From: UBA4064 sp050179135
GTDB taxonomy: Bacteria; Desulfobacterota; Desulfobacteria; Desulfobacterales; Desulfatirhabdiaceae
Direction of reading: 5' to 3'
DNA: 7,078 bases
Assembly (NCBI GenBank): GCA_050179135.1
Contig: JBFXFK010000228.1
Location: 1 to 7,078, forward strand
Shown: piece after piece, positions 5,904 through 7,078 of the stretch
Numbering within the stretch: the stretch's first letter is position 1
How the letters are laid out: the number at the start of each line of letters is the position of its first letter
Notes under the pieces: generated by a model
Seen by the model: only the letters and a program-made list of their open reading frames with translations
The model's database searches: none
What the model was told of the DNA's origin: nothing
Position numbers and translations under genes: made by a program

Positions 5904-6184
5904 TGCAAAACCATCTTCCGGATATCCGAAACCTGGCTGGCCGATTCGATGGCTTCCAGAATTTCATCCAACCGGGTCACATCCGGAATTTTCTGGATCG
6001 CATCCATCAACCCGGAAGCCGCTGCCCCAAATTTCAGTTTCAGCCCCAATTGTATGGCTTTCAGGAGGCCCTGCCGCAGTCCTTCGAGCTTTCCTTCCAA
6101 CTTTCCTTCGAGCTTTCCTTCCAACTTTCCTTCGAGCTTTCCTTCAAGCTTTCCTTCCTGTCTCAGTTTTTCTTCCAGTGTCAT
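5897..6184 (-). CDS. Candidate orphan RpnS-like antitoxin from the truncated rpn copy
   Basis: The ATG at 6184 has GGAGGG at 6192-6197 with a 7-nt spacer, exactly as in the intact copy. The 95-residue product is MTLEEKLRQEG, six KLEG units and the same helical tail with two substitutions, ending KMVLQS. Because its nuclease part is broken but this frame and its SD are kept, it could be made alone and bind the intact Rpn at 39-1013. Whether six repeats still pair with a three-repeat partner is unknown; in E. coli the repeat number varies between strains. The ORF and SD are seen; expression and function are inferred. Confidence 0.5.
   Translation of the reverse strand: MTLEEKLRQEGKLEGKLEGKLEGKLEGKLEGKLEGLRQGLLKAIQLGLKLKFGAAASGLMDAIQKIPDVTRLDEILEAIESASQVSDIRKMVLQS
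6081..6152 (-). repeat. 12-bp tandem repeat, 6 units, encoding (KLEG)6
   Basis: Six 12-bp units alternate between ccttcgagcttt and ccttccaacttt, giving a 24-bp higher-order period, with a final ccttcaagcttt. All differences are synonymous (Leu CTC, TTG, CTT), so the peptide repeat is perfect. The other rpn copy has three identical units. Confidence 0.9.
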
Positions 6185-6763
6185 GATCGTACCCTCCATA
6201 TCCCGCGATAAACTTTGTTCTACAATCCGGCGGAGCTGTACTCCTGTCAAGTCTGGAACCGTTGACATAATGTACCGCAACAGGGTTTCGATAACCTGCA
6301 TCCCGGTCTTTTTATCCTTCAATTCCTTCAAAATGTCAAAAAGGTGTTCATGGATATCCGGACCGTGAATATACTTGAACAGCAGCAGCACCACGCGCAA
6401 CAGAACGACCCCTTTGATTTCATCGTCCGTGTAAGCCGACAAATCAACCAGGCAATATTCAAAATTGGGTATGTACCGCTGGAATATCGGATCAAAGTCC
6501 ATCAACTCAACAAACTCGCCCCGCAGATTCAGTTTCTCCTGTCCGTGATAGATCAAAATGGGCAATATTGCCGGCAGAGGCATACCTTTTTGCCGGATAT
6601 GAAGAGACCATATCCGGTGCATGTATCCATATATCTGAAATGCGGCCTGCCGGTCCGGATAGCTTTTGTGCTCAAACAGCAGATATGCCTGTCGATCTCC
6701 GGTTTGTACACTGTATAGAATGTCCGAAAAATATTCGGCCAATTCGGGCTGGATAAAGCTGTC

Positions 6764-6844
6764 TCCATAGTAGCCCGGGTTTCCATACCCGGGTGACGGA
6801 ATTTACCGCTTATTCCCGGGTATGGAAACCCGGGCTACTATGGA
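6764..6844. repeat. Palindromic element E3 (perfect 30-bp arms, 21-nt loop)
   Basis: The arms 6764-6793 and 6815-6844 are perfect inverted repeats (30 of 30) around a 21-nt centre. Each arm contains two cccggg hexamers, separated by tttccata or its complement. The outer tip tccatagtagcccggg resembles the tips of E1 and E2. The element starts at the base where homology to rpn stops, and no rpn sequence resumes beyond it. Confidence 0.9.
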
Positions 6845-6919
6845 CCATATATTTTCATATCCGGTGGATGGCATTCCCGAATGATTCATGAGCGTTTACC
6901 GCAAAAATACAGCTTGATT

Positions 6920-6942
6920 GTGAATGAATCACATTCATTCAC
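6920..6942 (-). terminator. Perfect 10-bp inverted repeat, possible terminator of the upstream partial gene
   Basis: gtgaatgaat-cac-attcattcac begins 11 nt after the TAG of the partial gene, reading on the minus strand. A TATTTTT run follows on that strand, but only after about a dozen bases, and the stem is AT-rich. It could equally be a protein-binding operator. The remaining sequence between 6845 and 6919 shows nothing I can name. Confidence 0.35.
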
Positions 6943-6953
6943 CGGTACTGAAC

Positions 6954-7078
6954 CTAAAACAGTCGTTTGCGGCTGGTGACATTGACTGCCCGACCGTAAT
7001 CCTGACTTTTCTTGAACAGGATGCCCATAAAGGGAAGTTCGCCCTTGTTCAGGCTCGATGGTTTGAAGTCCGGATCGG
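6954..7078 (-). CDS. C-terminal 40 residues of an unrecognised protein (partial)
   Basis: One minus-strand frame is open from the window edge to a TAG at 6954-6956. It encodes 40 residues beginning DPDFKPSS, containing GELPFMGILFKKS and ending SRKRLF. Codon use (GAC, TTC, AAC, GGC, ATC, CTG, AAG) and the basic tail look like a real gene end. A competing frame (R-S-G-L-Q...) is also open to a TGA near 6890 but has a less protein-like composition. I do not recognise the family. The gene continues beyond the window. Confidence 0.5.
   Translation of the reverse strand, partial: DPDFKPSSLNKGELPFMGILFKKSQDYGRAVNVTSRKRLF

Larger units (their letters stand above)
5897..6763 (-). pseudogene. rpn: Second rpn copy, 5'-truncated at palindrome E3
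   Basis: The sequence is collinear with the intact rpn from residue 48 (DSF) to the end, with about nine substitutions in roughly 275 residues. The first 47 residues, including HDRLFKKIW, are absent: homology stops at 6763 and E3 begins at 6764. The candidate catalytic D, E and K remain. A 6-bp deletion removes two residues (FA) directly before the LLFEHK strand. Upstream in this frame there is only a stop inside E3 and no ATG with a ribosome site; the TTG at 6742 lacks a convincing SD. A full nuclease is therefore unlikely. The 3' end gains one serine codon and a TAA from E2. The nested small frame (5897-6184) is intact. Confidence 0.8.

Noticed and set aside
6081..6152. CRISPR array
   Set aside because: The repeats are contiguous 12-bp coding units with no spacers.
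6954..7078. Secretin-type C-terminus (ELPFMGILFKK resembling IPxLGxLF)
   Set aside because: The resemblance is limited to a few residues, and the downstream ELxIFITP motif of secretins is missing.

Overview
The window looks like an accessory region of a Desulfobacterota genome (Desulfobacteria, Desulfonema-like). That placement is inferred from the style of the secreted Lcl/DUF1566 proteins, the non-cellulosomal dockerin and PKD modules, the Rpn-family genes and the many GTAGCCCGGG-type palindromes; there is no rRNA or other taxonomic marker. Every gene I can support lies on the minus strand, so transcription runs from high to low coordinates.

Layout in transcription order. (1) 7078-6954: the last 40 codons of an unrecognised gene, followed by a 10-bp inverted repeat that may be its terminator. 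(2) 6844-6764: a perfect 30-bp-arm palindrome (E3). (3) 6763-5897: a second rpn copy whose 5' end is missing where E3 begins. Its stop codon lies in a second palindromic element (E2, 5754-5903). (4) 5664-4903: a small secreted Lcl/DUF1566 protein whose C-terminus looks like the variable region of a diversity-generating retroelement (DGR) target. (5) 4825-4560: a broken avd-like four-helix-bundle gene, in the place where a DGR accessory gene normally sits. No reverse transcriptase or template repeat is seen. (6) 4505-4417: a leader with several exact, partly exclusive pairings just ahead of a ribosome binding site. (7) 4394-1239: a 1051-residue exported chimera made of an Lcl lectin fold, Ig-like modules, an alpha/beta-hydrolase (lipase-like) domain, Big2, PKD and type I dockerin. 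(8) 1220-1091: a third palindromic element (E1). (9) 1013-39: an intact rpn gene.

Two systems stand out. First, both rpn copies carry a strong internal Shine-Dalgarno and ATG at the same place, just before a run of four-residue KLEG repeats (3 units in the intact copy, 6 in the truncated copy). This matches the nuclease-toxin/nested-antitoxin arrangement reported for E. coli Rpn proteins. The truncated copy has lost its N-terminus but keeps the whole nested frame, so it may be an orphan antitoxin. Second, the Lcl gene with its avd relic looks like a decayed, or trans-dependent, DGR cassette. A second variable-region-like segment sits near the N-terminus of the large lipase/dockerin chimera.

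The palindromic elements border or break these genes. They have a modular design: E2's arm is E3's arm with about 23 nt inserted. They probably mark the rearrangements that split the region.
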